Below are positions 8,448 through 16,911 of a stretch of DNA of 64,000 bases, in pieces. Where the stretch lies: the NCBI GenBank assembly GCA_963840725.1, contig CAWIZY010000016.1, positions 310,001 through 374,000 of the forward strand. The letters run 5' to 3'. A model generated the notes under the pieces. That model was not told the origin of the DNA. It searched no databases and saw only the letters and a program-made list of their open reading frames with translations. The translations under genes were made by a program, and so were the position numbers. Origin of the DNA: CAVWDU01 sp963840725 (GTDB taxonomy: Bacteria; Pseudomonadota; Gammaproteobacteria; Pseudomonadales; Halieaceae). Each line of letters opens with the position of its first letter. Positions within the stretch are counted from its first letter, which is position 1.

Positions 8448-9047
8448 TCAATCACCACTCGCCGGCCCCGCCAGACGATCCGGGCCTGTAACATTCCGGA
8501 GCTGGCTGTCGTGCGCTGTTGATAACAGGAGTAGCGAACATACTGCACCGAGCAGGGCCAAACTCATGTCTGACTGCGTATCCCACACATAACCCTGCGT
8601 CCCGAGGAACGCTTCAGCGCCTTCGCCGCTGGCCAGCGCCACCCACCATTCAATGAGTTCGTAAAAAGCGCTGAAGGCAAGGCAGATACACACCACGATG
8701 AAATTGCGCCAGGCGTCACCATTTACAACGCTCTTGCGTATGAGTATCTCCCTCGCCAGGAGCGCTGGCACGAATCCCTGGAAGAAGTGGCCCACTTTGT
8801 CGTAGTTGTTTCTTTCCCAGCCGAACAGGCCATCAAAAAACGGCACCTCTGCGTAGGTGTAATGCCCCCCGACCATAAGCACAATACAGTGCAGCAAAAT
8901 AAAGAAATACAGGATAGGCGTGAGCCTGAACGCCTGGTAGGTCGCTGCCAACATCACCCCGCCGATCATGGCCGGGGCGACCTCGAGCAGCCAGGTGACC
9001 GGGTCTTTGGGGTTGATACCCGACCAGACCAGAACCACTGCGAACAC
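8448..9047 (-). CDS. yjdF: YjdF/DUF2238 family membrane protein
   Basis: A 199-residue polytopic inner-membrane protein with about five to six hydrophobic segments. Family hallmarks are GGHYTYAEVPFFD, NNYDKVGHFFQGFVPALLARE, the acidic-aromatic stretch SAFYELIEWW and the WDTQSDM motif near the C-terminus. Its function is unknown. The only start codon is a GTG at 9047, which lies inside what looks like conserved N-terminal sequence (reading upstream KNLWITVF in frame, then a stop), and no ribosome site precedes it. Either the original start has mutated or a non-standard codon is used. It is the last gene before a region of decayed transposases. Confidence 0.75.
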   Translation of the reverse strand: MFAVVLVWSGINPKDPVTWLLEVAPAMIGGVMLAATYQAFRLTPILYFFILLHCIVLMVGGHYTYAEVPFFDGLFGWERNNYDKVGHFFQGFVPALLAREILIRKSVVNGDAWRNFIVVCICLAFSAFYELIEWWVALASGEGAEAFLGTQGYVWDTQSDMSLALLGAVCSLLLLSTAHDSQLRNVTGPDRLAGPASGD

Positions 9048-9248
9048 TGTTATCCAGAGATTTTTGATCGTTCACTACTCACGAAAGGCAATGCCCCCTG
9101 CCCATCACCACGATCCGGCCATTGCAGTGAACAACCAGTTTGCCGCTTGCCCCTCGCCAGAATCAACCCTTTCGACGCATGTCTGCTACAGGGTTATTCA
9201 CTTGCGATCTTCAAACGGGCACCGCGACACCCGAACCGCCCGTATTGA

Positions 9249-9845
9249 TCATCCCTCTGTTGTTCTATAAGGCTCATATCCATAGTACCTGGGCTCAGAG
9301 TCGATGCGGACGTGCAACCAGGCCACGCCGCCACCGGCTGTGCTGATCCAGATCGGCTTGTGACCAAGCTCCGAGTGTACCCGCGTACTGAGAACGCGCC
9401 AAATAGAATCGACCTGCGACTCTGGCGCGTTGCGGACAAATGCGGCGAGGTGGCCATATGCCGTGTTGGAGGTGCGCGGCGATGGCGCGATAAGAGTTGC
9501 ATCCCCGCGCAGATTCGCGAATGTGATGATTCCGTCATTGGTATCGTCATCAGTGAAATATCGCGCGTAGGTAGTAGTATCCGTTTCTCGGACGCAGAAC
9601 CCGGGGGAATTGATCAGGACAAACTCGAACGGACGTTCGACGGTGGATTTGCTGATGGCCGGCGTCTCCCAGCGGTAGCCGGCGAATGATGACGACGCAA
9701 GCACTGTGGTGAAACAACTGCGGAAACCCTCATTACTTTGCCACAAGTCGAGAACAGTTGAATACGTGAGGGCCACGTCATCGACCGTGATACGATATCG
9801 GGTAATCTGCTTCGGCTCGATGTCTTGGACTACAACGTCAAACAT
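9249..9845 (-). CDS. DUF6940 family protein
   Basis: A 198-residue soluble protein. It has the family pattern: an N-terminal IxRYRI...VTY-type beginning, a middle FEFVLINSPGF segment, then FANLRGDATLIAPSP..., AYGHLAAFVRNAPESQ and a Trp-containing C-terminal part. I know of no defined biochemical role. The ATG at 9845 is the first good start. Upstream is a short non-coding stretch and then an IS6 relic, downstream is yjdF in the same direction about 200 bp away, so co-transcription is uncertain. Confidence 0.65.
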   Translation of the reverse strand: MFDVVVQDIEPKQITRYRITVDDVALTYSTVLDLWQSNEGFRSCFTTVLASSSFAGYRWETPAISKSTVERPFEFVLINSPGFCVRETDTTTYARYFTDDDTNDGIITFANLRGDATLIAPSPRTSNTAYGHLAAFVRNAPESQVDSIWRVLSTRVHSELGHKPIWISTAGGGVAWLHVRIDSEPRYYGYEPYRTTEG

Positions 9846-9994
9846 GTCTTACTACATACCGATTCAATAATTGGCGGGCTCAACGGATCATTCTGTCTCA
9901 TTTACTGTGCTGCCCGCAGTCAGTTGAGCGTCTACCCACGCGACCAGCTAATCGTGCAGTCTCTCAGGCGCAGGCAAACCATCACCAGCAAGAC

Positions 9995-10630
9995 ATGATT
10001 TTACAATGCGTCCGGTGGTATGTCGCCTATTCGCTCAGCTATCGTGATCTGTAAGAGCTGATACAGGAGCGCGGTTATGCTGTAGGTCACAGCACCATTC
10101 AGCGCTGGGTTGTGCATTATGCACCTCGCATCGAGAAGGCCTTTCGCAAAAACAAGAACCGGGTCGGCCTTCGCTGGAGGCTTGACGAGACCTACGTTAA
10201 AATCAGAGGCGAGTGGAAATATCTCTATCGAGCCGTCGACAGGCAAGGCAACACCATCGATTTCCTGCTGACAGCCGGGCGTGACAAGAAGGCCGCTTTA
10301 CGCTTTCTCAACAAAGCTATCGGTTCCAACGGCAAACCCAGTTTGATCAATATCGACAAAAGTGGTGCCAATACAGCCGGAATCAAGCGGTACAATATTG
10401 ACGAAAACAAACGCATCAAGATTCGCTAATGTAAACATCTGAACAATATTGTTGAACAGGATCACCGGTTTATCAAACGATGGATCCGACCGATGCTGGG
10501 CTTTAAATCGTTCCCGTCTGCGCAAGCCACTCTGGCTGGGATTGAACTGTGGCCCATACTGAAGAAAGGCCAGGGCAAGAGCTCATTGCCTGCTTGGGAG
10601 CAATTTTACGTACTTGCCGCCACAGGATAG
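9995..10630 (+). pseudogene. IS6-family transposase pseudogene
   Basis: One reading frame gives an IS6/IS26-type DDE transposase from ILQCVRWYVAY to SSLPAWEQFYVLAA. It includes LSYRDL, the first catalytic Asp in WRLDETYVKIRGEW and the terminal NNIVEQDHRFIKRW with the catalytic Glu. It is interrupted by in-frame TAA codons at 10052 and at 10427, the latter exactly where Gln is expected after IKIR. With two nonsense mutations and no frameshift, a slow decay is indicated. Confidence 0.85.
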
Positions 10631-10681
10631 CTGTGCCTGGGGAATACTGTTCGTTAAACTTTCCGAGGATTTGCGACAGAA

Positions 10682-11045
10682 CCGGGTTACCTATTGCGCG
10701 ACCGGGATACCATTTACGGGTAAAGGGTTCGTCGACGGATCAAGAGCCTGGGCATTGACGAGATCATCAGCGCAACCAGATCACCGTGGCAGAACCCCTA
10801 TGTCGAACGCGTGATCGGATCCATCCGCCGAGAATGCCTGGATCATGTAACAGTGCTCACCGAACGGCACTCGCGACGAATTCTTCGTGACTATGTGGAT
10901 TACTATCACTCGTGCCGGGCGCACTTGTCTCAGTGTAAGGATCCACTTGATTCTCGGCGCGCAGAGTCAGTAGAGGCCGGAAATATCAGAGGCCGGAAAT
11001 ATCGTCGCGCTGCCTCGAGTTGGTGGACTCCACCATCGATACACA
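10682..11045 (+). pseudogene. integrase-core (IS3/IS481-type) transposase fragment
   Basis: The frame reads PGYLLRDRDTIYG, stop, then RRRIKSLGIDEIISATRSPWQNPYVERVIGSIRREC in two runs, the rve DDE core with its second Asp and the Glu of NPYVER. It ends, after a 16-bp tandem duplication that shifts the frame, with GNIVALPRVGGLHHRY. Only the C-terminal third of a transposase remains, directly after the IS6 relic. It carries a TAA at 10721 and a frameshift at 10988. Confidence 0.8.
10972..11003. repeat. 16-bp tandem duplication
   Basis: AGAGGCCGGAAATATC is present twice head to tail (10972-10987 and 10988-11003). The duplication shifts the frame of the integrase-core relic, so it arose after the transposase was functional. 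Confidence 0.85.
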
Positions 11046-11078
11046 CGAATCGATACACACGAATCGATACACACGAAT
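11037..11078. repeat. 14-bp tandem repeat, three units
   Basis: CGATACACACGAAT occurs three times without spacing, immediately after the end of the integrase-core relic. Three identical short units do not form a CRISPR array. They look like slippage at the old transposase terminus. Confidence 0.9.
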
Positions 11079-11170
11079 TGCTGCATCGGTCACTCGCGTT
11101 GCTGAGGCAATTCGAGCCAACGTTCGAGATTTCAGAAGGGACAACCCACCTGGGTCCACTCTTTTCGAAA

Positions 11171-11785
11171 TCATGCCGCCAGCGCCTGTTTCTCGAACAG
11201 GCTTGACGCAAACTCCCAATTAATCATGTTGCCCAGGAATGCGTCGATATAGGCTGCTCGCTCATTCTTGTAGTCCAGGTAATAGGCGTGCTCCCAAACG
11301 TCCAGCGTTAACAGCGGCTGCATCCCCGTCACGATTGGTGTGACTGCATCGGTGGTCGAAATCACTCTCAGTGACGACGTTTTATCGTCGTATACCAGCC
11401 ACGCCCAACCGGAGCCGAATTCGCTGGCGGCCTTTTCCTTAAATTTCTTCTTGAAGTCATCAAGCGAGTCAAAGTCTCGTTCAATCGCCTGCAGGAGCTC
11501 ACCTTCAGGACCGTCTTGGGACTGTGGAGACAGACTGTTCCAATAAAAATTATGGTTCCACACTTGCGCGGCAGGATTGAAAATTGACGCATCCTTCGAT
11601 GTGAAAGACTTCCTGATCAGATCTTCCAAAGTAAGTTCGCGCAGTGTTTCGCTTTTCAGAGCATTTTCAAGCTTTTTCACATAGCCAGTATGGTGCTTGT
11701 CGTAGTGATAATGCACAGTCTCTGCGCTGATATGCGGTTCGAGTGCGTCTTTCTCGAATGGTAGTTCTGGTAACGTGTAATACAT
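11171..11785 (-). CDS. sodB: superoxide dismutase [Fe]
   Basis: A 204-residue cytoplasmic superoxide dismutase converting superoxide to oxygen and peroxide. The N-terminal helical hairpin (LPELPFEKDALEPHIS, HYHYDKHHTGYV) supplies the first His ligand. AAQVWNHNFYWNSLSP supplies the second His; its Gln in AAQ is characteristic of iron rather than manganese enzymes. DVWEHAYYLDYKN supplies the Asp and last His. Length is normal for SodB, although the C-terminus (SLFEKQALAA) is slightly extended. The start at 11785 follows GGGAGGAAGCG. It is divergent from the bacterioferritin-like gene, which suggests a shared iron/oxidative-stress control region. Confidence 0.95.
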   Translation of the reverse strand: MYYTLPELPFEKDALEPHISAETVHYHYDKHHTGYVKKLENALKSETLRELTLEDLIRKSFTSKDASIFNPAAQVWNHNFYWNSLSPQSQDGPEGELLQAIERDFDSLDDFKKKFKEKAASEFGSGWAWLVYDDKTSSLRVISTTDAVTPIVTGMQPLLTLDVWEHAYYLDYKNERAAYIDAFLGNMINWEFASSLFEKQALAA

Positions 11786-12133
11786 AATCGCTTCCTCCCT
11801 GCATGTGAGTAGTCACCAACTTCTATCGAGTCGGTCTTACGTTAACTCATGCAAGCACCATACCAGTGGCGGACGAATTCAGGCCGAAGTGTCTGCCGAC
11901 CTCTTGCATCTTATATATAGACCGCAGGATATACACAGCAGGAAGCAGACCAGGCTTGGTGGTTATGAGGATTCCTGCGCTTTTGTAATTCTTTCAATTG
12001 ATTGTATTAACGACATAAACCATCACGCGCATCGAGTGCTTGGGAGCGAAGAACGCTGACAGTTCGGTCATGGTACACATCTTGCGTTGGCCAGTGTAGG
12101 AACCCAAATCAGTAGAACAGACAGGAGAGACCG
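11786..12133. promoter_or_regulatory. divergent promoter region sodB / bacterioferritin-like gene
   Basis: A 348-bp region between two divergent iron/oxidative-stress genes. AT-rich blocks near 11905-11925 and 11985-12015 are possible promoter cores. I could not identify a convincing Fur box or OxyR site by eye, and no further gene is supported. Confidence 0.4.
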
Positions 12134-12616
12134 ATGCCAAATCGCGGAGAATTGATCGGCCAGAGCAAGATAATCGAAAAGCTAAATCAAATTCTTGAAC
12201 ACGAGCTGGCGGGTGTCGTGCGCTACACGCATTATTCGTTCATGGTTTTCGGGTATAACCGGATACCGGTCGTAAGCTGGTTCAGGAGTGCCGCGACCGA
12301 AACCCTGGACCATGCCACCCAGGCGGGGGAGATGATTACTATGCTGGGCGGGCATCCATCCCTGGGTATTGGCGGGCTATTGGAGACTAAGCAGCACGAT
12401 ATCGGTGAGATTCTCAATGAATCCATGGATTTTGAAGTACAGGGCGTGGACTTTTATCGGGAATTACTTGCACTGGCAGAAGCTGCCGGCTCGATCACGC
12501 TGGAAGAATACGCCCGACGACTCATCGCTGAAGAGAGCATGCATATAAGCGATATCGATAAAATGTTGCGCCGTCCGGGTGATATCGCCCAGGCAATAAA
12601 AAGCGAAGCGCCATAG
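12134..12616 (+). CDS. bacterioferritin-like diiron protein
   Basis: A 160-residue four-helix ferritin-like protein. Di-iron ligands are in place: EHELAGVVRYTHY (helix A), ETLDHATQAGEMI (helix B Glu and His), SMDFEVQGVDFYREL (helix C Glu) and EESMHISDIDKML (helix D Glu and His). In classical bacterioferritin the position next to the helix-B His motif carries the haem-ligand Met; here it is Leu (TLDHAT), so haem binding of the usual kind is unlikely. It probably stores or oxidises iron in the cytoplasm. AGGAGAG lies just before the ATG. It is followed eight bases later by the glutaredoxin-MauE gene, so the two form an operon, divergent from sodB. Confidence 0.8.
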   Translation: MPNRGELIGQSKIIEKLNQILEHELAGVVRYTHYSFMVFGYNRIPVVSWFRSAATETLDHATQAGEMITMLGGHPSLGIGGLLETKQHDIGEILNESMDFEVQGVDFYRELLALAEAAGSITLEEYARRLIAEESMHISDIDKMLRRPGDIAQAIKSEAP

Positions 12617-12624
12617 TCGCTTAC

Positions 12625-13374
12625 ATGCCAAACATAAAGAAAAGGGCAAAACTCTACCGGATGGTGATGAAGGATCATCTATGTCCCTATGGCTTGAAAT
12701 CCAAAGACCTGTTGGAACGCAAAGGGTTTTACGTGGAAGACCATCACCTGGAGACCCATGAGGAGGCCGAGGAATTCCGCCGTGAACATCAGGTCGAGAC
12801 CACCCCGCAAACCTGGATCGACGGAGCCCGCATAGGCGGCTATGACGCGCTCCGCGAGTATTTCGGCGAAGAAGTAAGAGACGAAGACGATACCAGCTAC
12901 CGACCGGTCATCGCGATATTCTCAGTCGCGTTCCTGATGGCGCTGGCAGTGAGCTTTGCGGCAGGGGGGGACGTGTCGATGCTGCGCACCATTGAATGGT
13001 TTATCGCCATATCAATGACTCTACTGGCGGTACAAAAATTACAGGATGTCGAGCGATTTTCGACAATGTTCCTTAACTATGACCTGCTCGCCAGGCGCTG
13101 GGTTCGGTATGGATATATCTACCCCGTGGGCGAGGCCCTCGCCGGCATCCTAATGATCGCTGGTGCCCTCGTTTGGTTGTCTGCACCTATCGCGCTGTTT
13201 ATCGGTACCGTGGGCGCTGTATCAGTGTTCAAAGCTGTGTACATTGATAAACGGGAAATCAAGTGCGCCTGCGTTGGTGGTAACAGCACCGTTCCACTTG
13301 GATTCGTCTCGCTGACGGAAAACCTGATGATGATAGCGATGGGGGTGTGGATGATCATCAAAGCAATTGGTTGA
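12625..13374 (+). CDS. glutaredoxin-MauE/DoxX fusion membrane protein
   Basis: A 249-residue fusion. Residues about 1-85 are a glutaredoxin domain with a monothiol-type CPYG motif (DHLCPYGLKSKDLLE), the conserved TTPQTWIDGARIGGYDAL loop and cis-Pro. Residues about 92-249 form four transmembrane helices of the MauE/DoxX redox family, with the conserved cytoplasmic-side motif IKCACVGG and VPLGFVSLTENLMM. It may pass reducing equivalents between glutathione and membrane or periplasmic thiols. The second Cys of the usual CPYC is Gly, so it acts as a monothiol glutaredoxin or Fe-S carrier. Starting only eight bases after the bacterioferritin-like gene, it suggests an iron/thiol stress operon. Confidence 0.85.
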   Translation: MPNIKKRAKLYRMVMKDHLCPYGLKSKDLLERKGFYVEDHHLETHEEAEEFRREHQVETTPQTWIDGARIGGYDALREYFGEEVRDEDDTSYRPVIAIFSVAFLMALAVSFAAGGDVSMLRTIEWFIAISMTLLAVQKLQDVERFSTMFLNYDLLARRWVRYGYIYPVGEALAGILMIAGALVWLSAPIALFIGTVGAVSVFKAVYIDKREIKCACVGGNSTVPLGFVSLTENLMMIAMGVWMIIKAIG

Positions 13375-13461
13375 ATTACACGGCGGTAGAACCAGCAGCT
13401 GACCATGGACATTCCACACCTTTCAGAAGAAGCGTCATATAGCTTGCGGGAAAATCTCTAT

Positions 13462-13611
13462 TTACCAAAAACTCCCCATCTGGCTGACAAAGGGATGTTG
13501 CCTCAGGACTTTCTTGCCGGTCGTCGCGCTGCTTGAAAAAATCTTCACAATCGCCCATATATCCAGTGCCAGGATAATGAGGGCGGAAATACCTCCGTTG
13601 GTGGTCATTGT
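13462..13611 (-). pseudogene. truncated PLDc_N-type small membrane protein
   Basis: A 49-residue frame from the ATG at 13611, which has GGGAGG upstream. It begins like small PLDc_N membrane proteins: SALIILALDIWAIVKIF, then SSATTGKKVL. In intact relatives a second hydrophobic helix and a Phe-Gly-Pro-Arg end follow. Here the sequence becomes unrelated (RQHPFVSQMGSFW) and stops. It is probably a 3'-truncated gene, although a short single-span protein could still be made. Confidence 0.55.
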
Positions 13612-13759
13612 GTGCCTCCCGTTGCTATGACTATAGACAACTTTTGCCGGGATTGCTTGGTGCTTGGACAAGCAGTGTTTTATGCAACTGCTCAACAGAG
13701 CGCCATAAAATGAACTAAGGTTGTCCTAGCTGGCACTCAATATATGGAGGGAAAAATCA

Positions 13760-16159
13760 ATGTCACTGTTGCTGTTCCTGGTCATTTTCATCGGGGTGTT
13801 CTACTACCGGCTGTCTGTTACGGCTGGATCACTGGCCCTGCTGATCAGCGCGTTGTTACTGACCAGCCACACCGCCGGAATGTGGCTCGTGTTGCTGCCT
13901 ACAGCCGCTGCTATCCTTGTGTTGAACATACCAGTCTTGCGTCGCAACTGGCTCACCAGCCCTGTCTACGGGCGATTGCGCAGCGCATTGCCGCCCATGA
14001 GCAAGACCGAGAAGGAAGCGCTGGAGGCCGGTACGACCTGGTGGGAAAAAGACCTTTTCAGCGGCAATCCCAACTGGGATACCTTCACCGGCATCAAACC
14101 ACCACAACTGACCGCTGAGGAGCAGACCTTCCTGGATACCGAGGTGGAGAACCTGTGTAAGCTGATCGATGACTGGGATGTGCAACAACGCCAGGACCTC
14201 TCCCAGGAAACCTGGGACTATTTGCGCCAGCACGGCTTCTTCGGCTTGATTATCCCCAAAGAGTTTGGCGGCCGCGATTTCAGCCCCTATGCCCAGAGTA
14301 GGGTGATGAGCAAAATCGCCAGCCGTTCGATCACCGCGGCGGTGACGGCAATGGTACCCAACTCCCTTGGCCCCGGCGAGCTGCTGGTAAAGTACGGCAC
14401 TGATGAGCAAAAGCAGCGCTGGCTGCCTGGCCTGGCAGACGGCTCGGAGCTACCCTGTTTTGGCCTTACCGGCCCCGAGGCAGGTTCGGACGCCGGCGCG
14501 ATCCCGGACATAGGTATAGTGTGCCGTGGCGAGTTTGAGGGCGAGGAGGTGCTGGGGCTCAGGCTGAGCTTCAGTAAACGCTGGATTACCCTGGCGCCGG
14601 TCGCCACGGTGGTGGGTCTCGCATTCAAGTTACGTGACCCCGACAGGCTGCTGGGCGATGAAGACACCGTCGATTACGGTATTACATGCGCCCTGTTACC
14701 TGCCGATCATCCCGGCATTGAAATCGGTGATAGACACAACCCGGGCGTGCCATTTATGAACGGCCCCATCAAGGGCAAGGATGTGTTCATTCCGGCAGAC
14801 TGGATCATCGGCGGCCCGCAAATGGCGGGCAAGGGCTGGCGCATGCTCATCGAATGCCTTGGAGCGGGACGCGGTGTTTCGCTGCCTGCGCTGGCCACCG
14901 CCAGCGGCGAGATGTGCTACCTCACCGTGGGCGCATTTGCCCGCATCCGGCGCCAGTTCAATATGGAAGTCGGTAAATTCGAGGGAGTGCAGGAAGTAAC
15001 CGCCGAGATCGCTGCCGGGGCCTATACACTTGAGGCTATGCGACAAATGGTCACTCGAGGCTTGCAGGATGGTGCGCCGGGCGTTCTCACCGCAATGGCA
15101 AAATACCACGCTACCGAGCGGATGCGCGAGTTGGTGAACCACGGCATGGATGTGGTCAGTGGCCGCGCGATTCAACTGGGACCGCGCAATTTCATGGCGT
15201 CCAACTACCATGCCCTGCCGGTGGCGATCACCGTGGAGGGAGCAAATATTCTCACCCGCTCGCTGATGATTTTCGGCCAGGGCGCCCTGCGCTGCCACCC
15301 TTTTCTTTATGCTGAGATGCAGACACTACAAAGCGAGGATCAGGAGGAAGGAATCGATGCCTTCGAACCGCTGCTGATGGGGCATCTGGGCCACGTGGCC
15401 AGCAATTTCGCACGGTTGCTGGTCTATGGGATCACCTCTTCCCGCTTTAGCCCGGTGCCCGCCGATGCCACCGAATTCAGCGAGCACTGGTATCGCCGCA
15501 TCAATCAGCTCAGCTGCGCTCTGGCCTGTTGCGCAGACGTCGCCCTGGGCGTACTGGGCGGCGACCTGAAACGGCGCGAGTTGCTGTCCGCTCGATTGGG
15601 AGACCTGCACAGCGAACTGTTCATAGCCTGCAGCATTCTCAAATACCACGATACCTCCGCGCGCAGTCCCGAAGCGACCGACCATGCCGACTTCGCGATA
15701 AGACGCTCACTGCACGGTGCACAACAGGCGCTGTCCGCTTTCTGTCGCAACTTTCCTATCCACTCGCTCGGCGGCCTATTGCGCTTTACCTGTCTGCCCC
15801 CTTGGACAGCGATTGCGGAACCCGACGATGAACAGGTGCGGAGACTGGGGACGCTTATCATGAGGCCAAACGCCGTCCGCCGGGCCCTGGCGGAGATGGT
15901 GTACGTCAGCGACGACCCTGAGGACGCTGTTGGTCGGCTGGAAACCACGTACCAGATGCTGCTTACACTCGATGAGCCCTGGCAGGCAATCTCGCGGGCG
16001 CGCAGCAAGGGTGAGCTGGATGCCGACTCGATGAAGACAGCGCTCAGGCAGGCGGCAGAACTAGGGATAATTGCGGAGGCCGATATCGCACCACTGCTGG
16101 AATACAATTCGCGGCGCTATGATTGCCTACTCACCGACCACGCCCCTCAGCAGGCGTAA
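13760..16159 (+). CDS. fadE: acyl-CoA dehydrogenase FadE
   Basis: A 799-residue fatty-acid beta-oxidation acyl-CoA dehydrogenase, close to the 814 residues of E. coli FadE. Two hydrophobic N-terminal segments (residues about 1-55) anchor it to the membrane. The FAD-binding acyl-CoA dehydrogenase core follows: FGLIIPKEFGGRDFSPYAQS, the CFGLTGPEAGSDAG substrate/FAD loop, the middle beta domain, and the C-terminal FadE-specific DUF1974 domain from about residue 500. It forms trans-2-enoyl-CoA and passes electrons to the quinone pool via ETF. A GGAGGG lies eight bases before the ATG. No other fad genes are adjacent. Confidence 0.95.
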   Translation: MSLLLFLVIFIGVFYYRLSVTAGSLALLISALLLTSHTAGMWLVLLPTAAAILVLNIPVLRRNWLTSPVYGRLRSALPPMSKTEKEALEAGTTWWEKDLFSGNPNWDTFTGIKPPQLTAEEQTFLDTEVENLCKLIDDWDVQQRQDLSQETWDYLRQHGFFGLIIPKEFGGRDFSPYAQSRVMSKIASRSITAAVTAMVPNSLGPGELLVKYGTDEQKQRWLPGLADGSELPCFGLTGPEAGSDAGAIPDIGIVCRGEFEGEEVLGLRLSFSKRWITLAPVATVVGLAFKLRDPDRLLGDEDTVDYGITCALLPADHPGIEIGDRHNPGVPFMNGPIKGKDVFIPADWIIGGPQMAGKGWRMLIECLGAGRGVSLPALATASGEMCYLTVGAFARIRRQFNMEVGKFEGVQEVTAEIAAGAYTLEAMRQMVTRGLQDGAPGVLTAMAKYHATERMRELVNHGMDVVSGRAIQLGPRNFMASNYHALPVAITVEGANILTRSLMIFGQGALRCHPFLYAEMQTLQSEDQEEGIDAFEPLLMGHLGHVASNFARLLVYGITSSRFSPVPADATEFSEHWYRRINQLSCALACCADVALGVLGGDLKRRELLSARLGDLHSELFIACSILKYHDTSARSPEATDHADFAIRRSLHGAQQALSAFCRNFPIHSLGGLLRFTCLPPWTAIAEPDDEQVRRLGTLIMRPNAVRRALAEMVYVSDDPEDAVGRLETTYQMLLTLDEPWQAISRARSKGELDADSMKTALRQAAELGIIAEADIAPLLEYNSRRYDCLLTDHAPQQA

Positions 16160-16339
16160 AGGTTTTGGCAAATTAGCTAATCTAGATCGAGGAAATCCAG
16201 CTTTTAGGACTCAGCCTACCGCCCAGCTCCATTCGGAGAACGCACCTGTGCCTGGCGAATTATTGATTCTCGATGTTCTTCAACCAGTTAAGCCCCATCC
16301 CAGAAACCACCCAACAACCTGTCCCTCCAGAAAATATGA

Positions 16340-16681
16340 TTGAGCGATTTCCTCCGGCATCGTTGTCGCCGCCAGTAGACCGCTGGCCGATGCCACCATC
16401 ACCCGGCCGCCCACCCGGTCATACCAGCGTCCTGCGCGGGGCAGGAATAGCGATGAACACACGGTGCCGAGCAGGTAGGCCATGGACAGCTGGGTGCGGG
16501 TCAGGTCCGGGGCATCGATCAGGTGGTCGGTGAATACCGCCATGCCCATGGTCTGCCCGGGGATGCTGAATAGAAACCCCAGAGTGCTGAAGAACCATAC
16601 GACTCAGCCGTAGTAAAAGGGCAGGCGCCTGATATCGAAGGGCCAATCTGGTCTGACGGTGGCGAGTGTTTCTGCCTGCAT
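16340..16681 (-). pseudogene. MFS transporter pseudogene (5' part)
   Basis: Reading from an ATG at 16681: MQAETLATVRPDWPFDIR, then LPFYYG, a TGA, and VVWFFSTLGFLFSIPGQT, MGMAVFTDHLI. PFYYGW and SIPGQTMG are characteristic of one MFS subfamily, so the TGA replaces a Trp codon. After AGRWYDRVGGRVMVASASG the similarity ends and the sequence runs into unrelated DNA near 16340. Only the first two or three helices of about twelve remain. Confidence 0.75.
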
Positions 16682-16911
16682 GGTGGAGGATTCTTGCCGG
16701 GTATTCACAGCCTGTATTGGAGCACAGAACCGGCCGGCTCACATGGCCGGCGGGTAATCAGTATGGAAACGAGCCGTAATCGGGGTAGCGGCGGACGCCC
16801 TGCCGATGCGGGGCCGGCGGCTGAACCGCTATTGCATTGATATAACGCAATGCCGCATGGTGGCTCCCGGCCTAGACTCCACCACAGGCGGAATGCCGAG
16901 GAGGGTCAGCG

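Noticed and set aside
11037..11078. possible CRISPR-like array
   Set aside because: Units are 14 bp, contiguous and without spacers; this is a tandem repeat.
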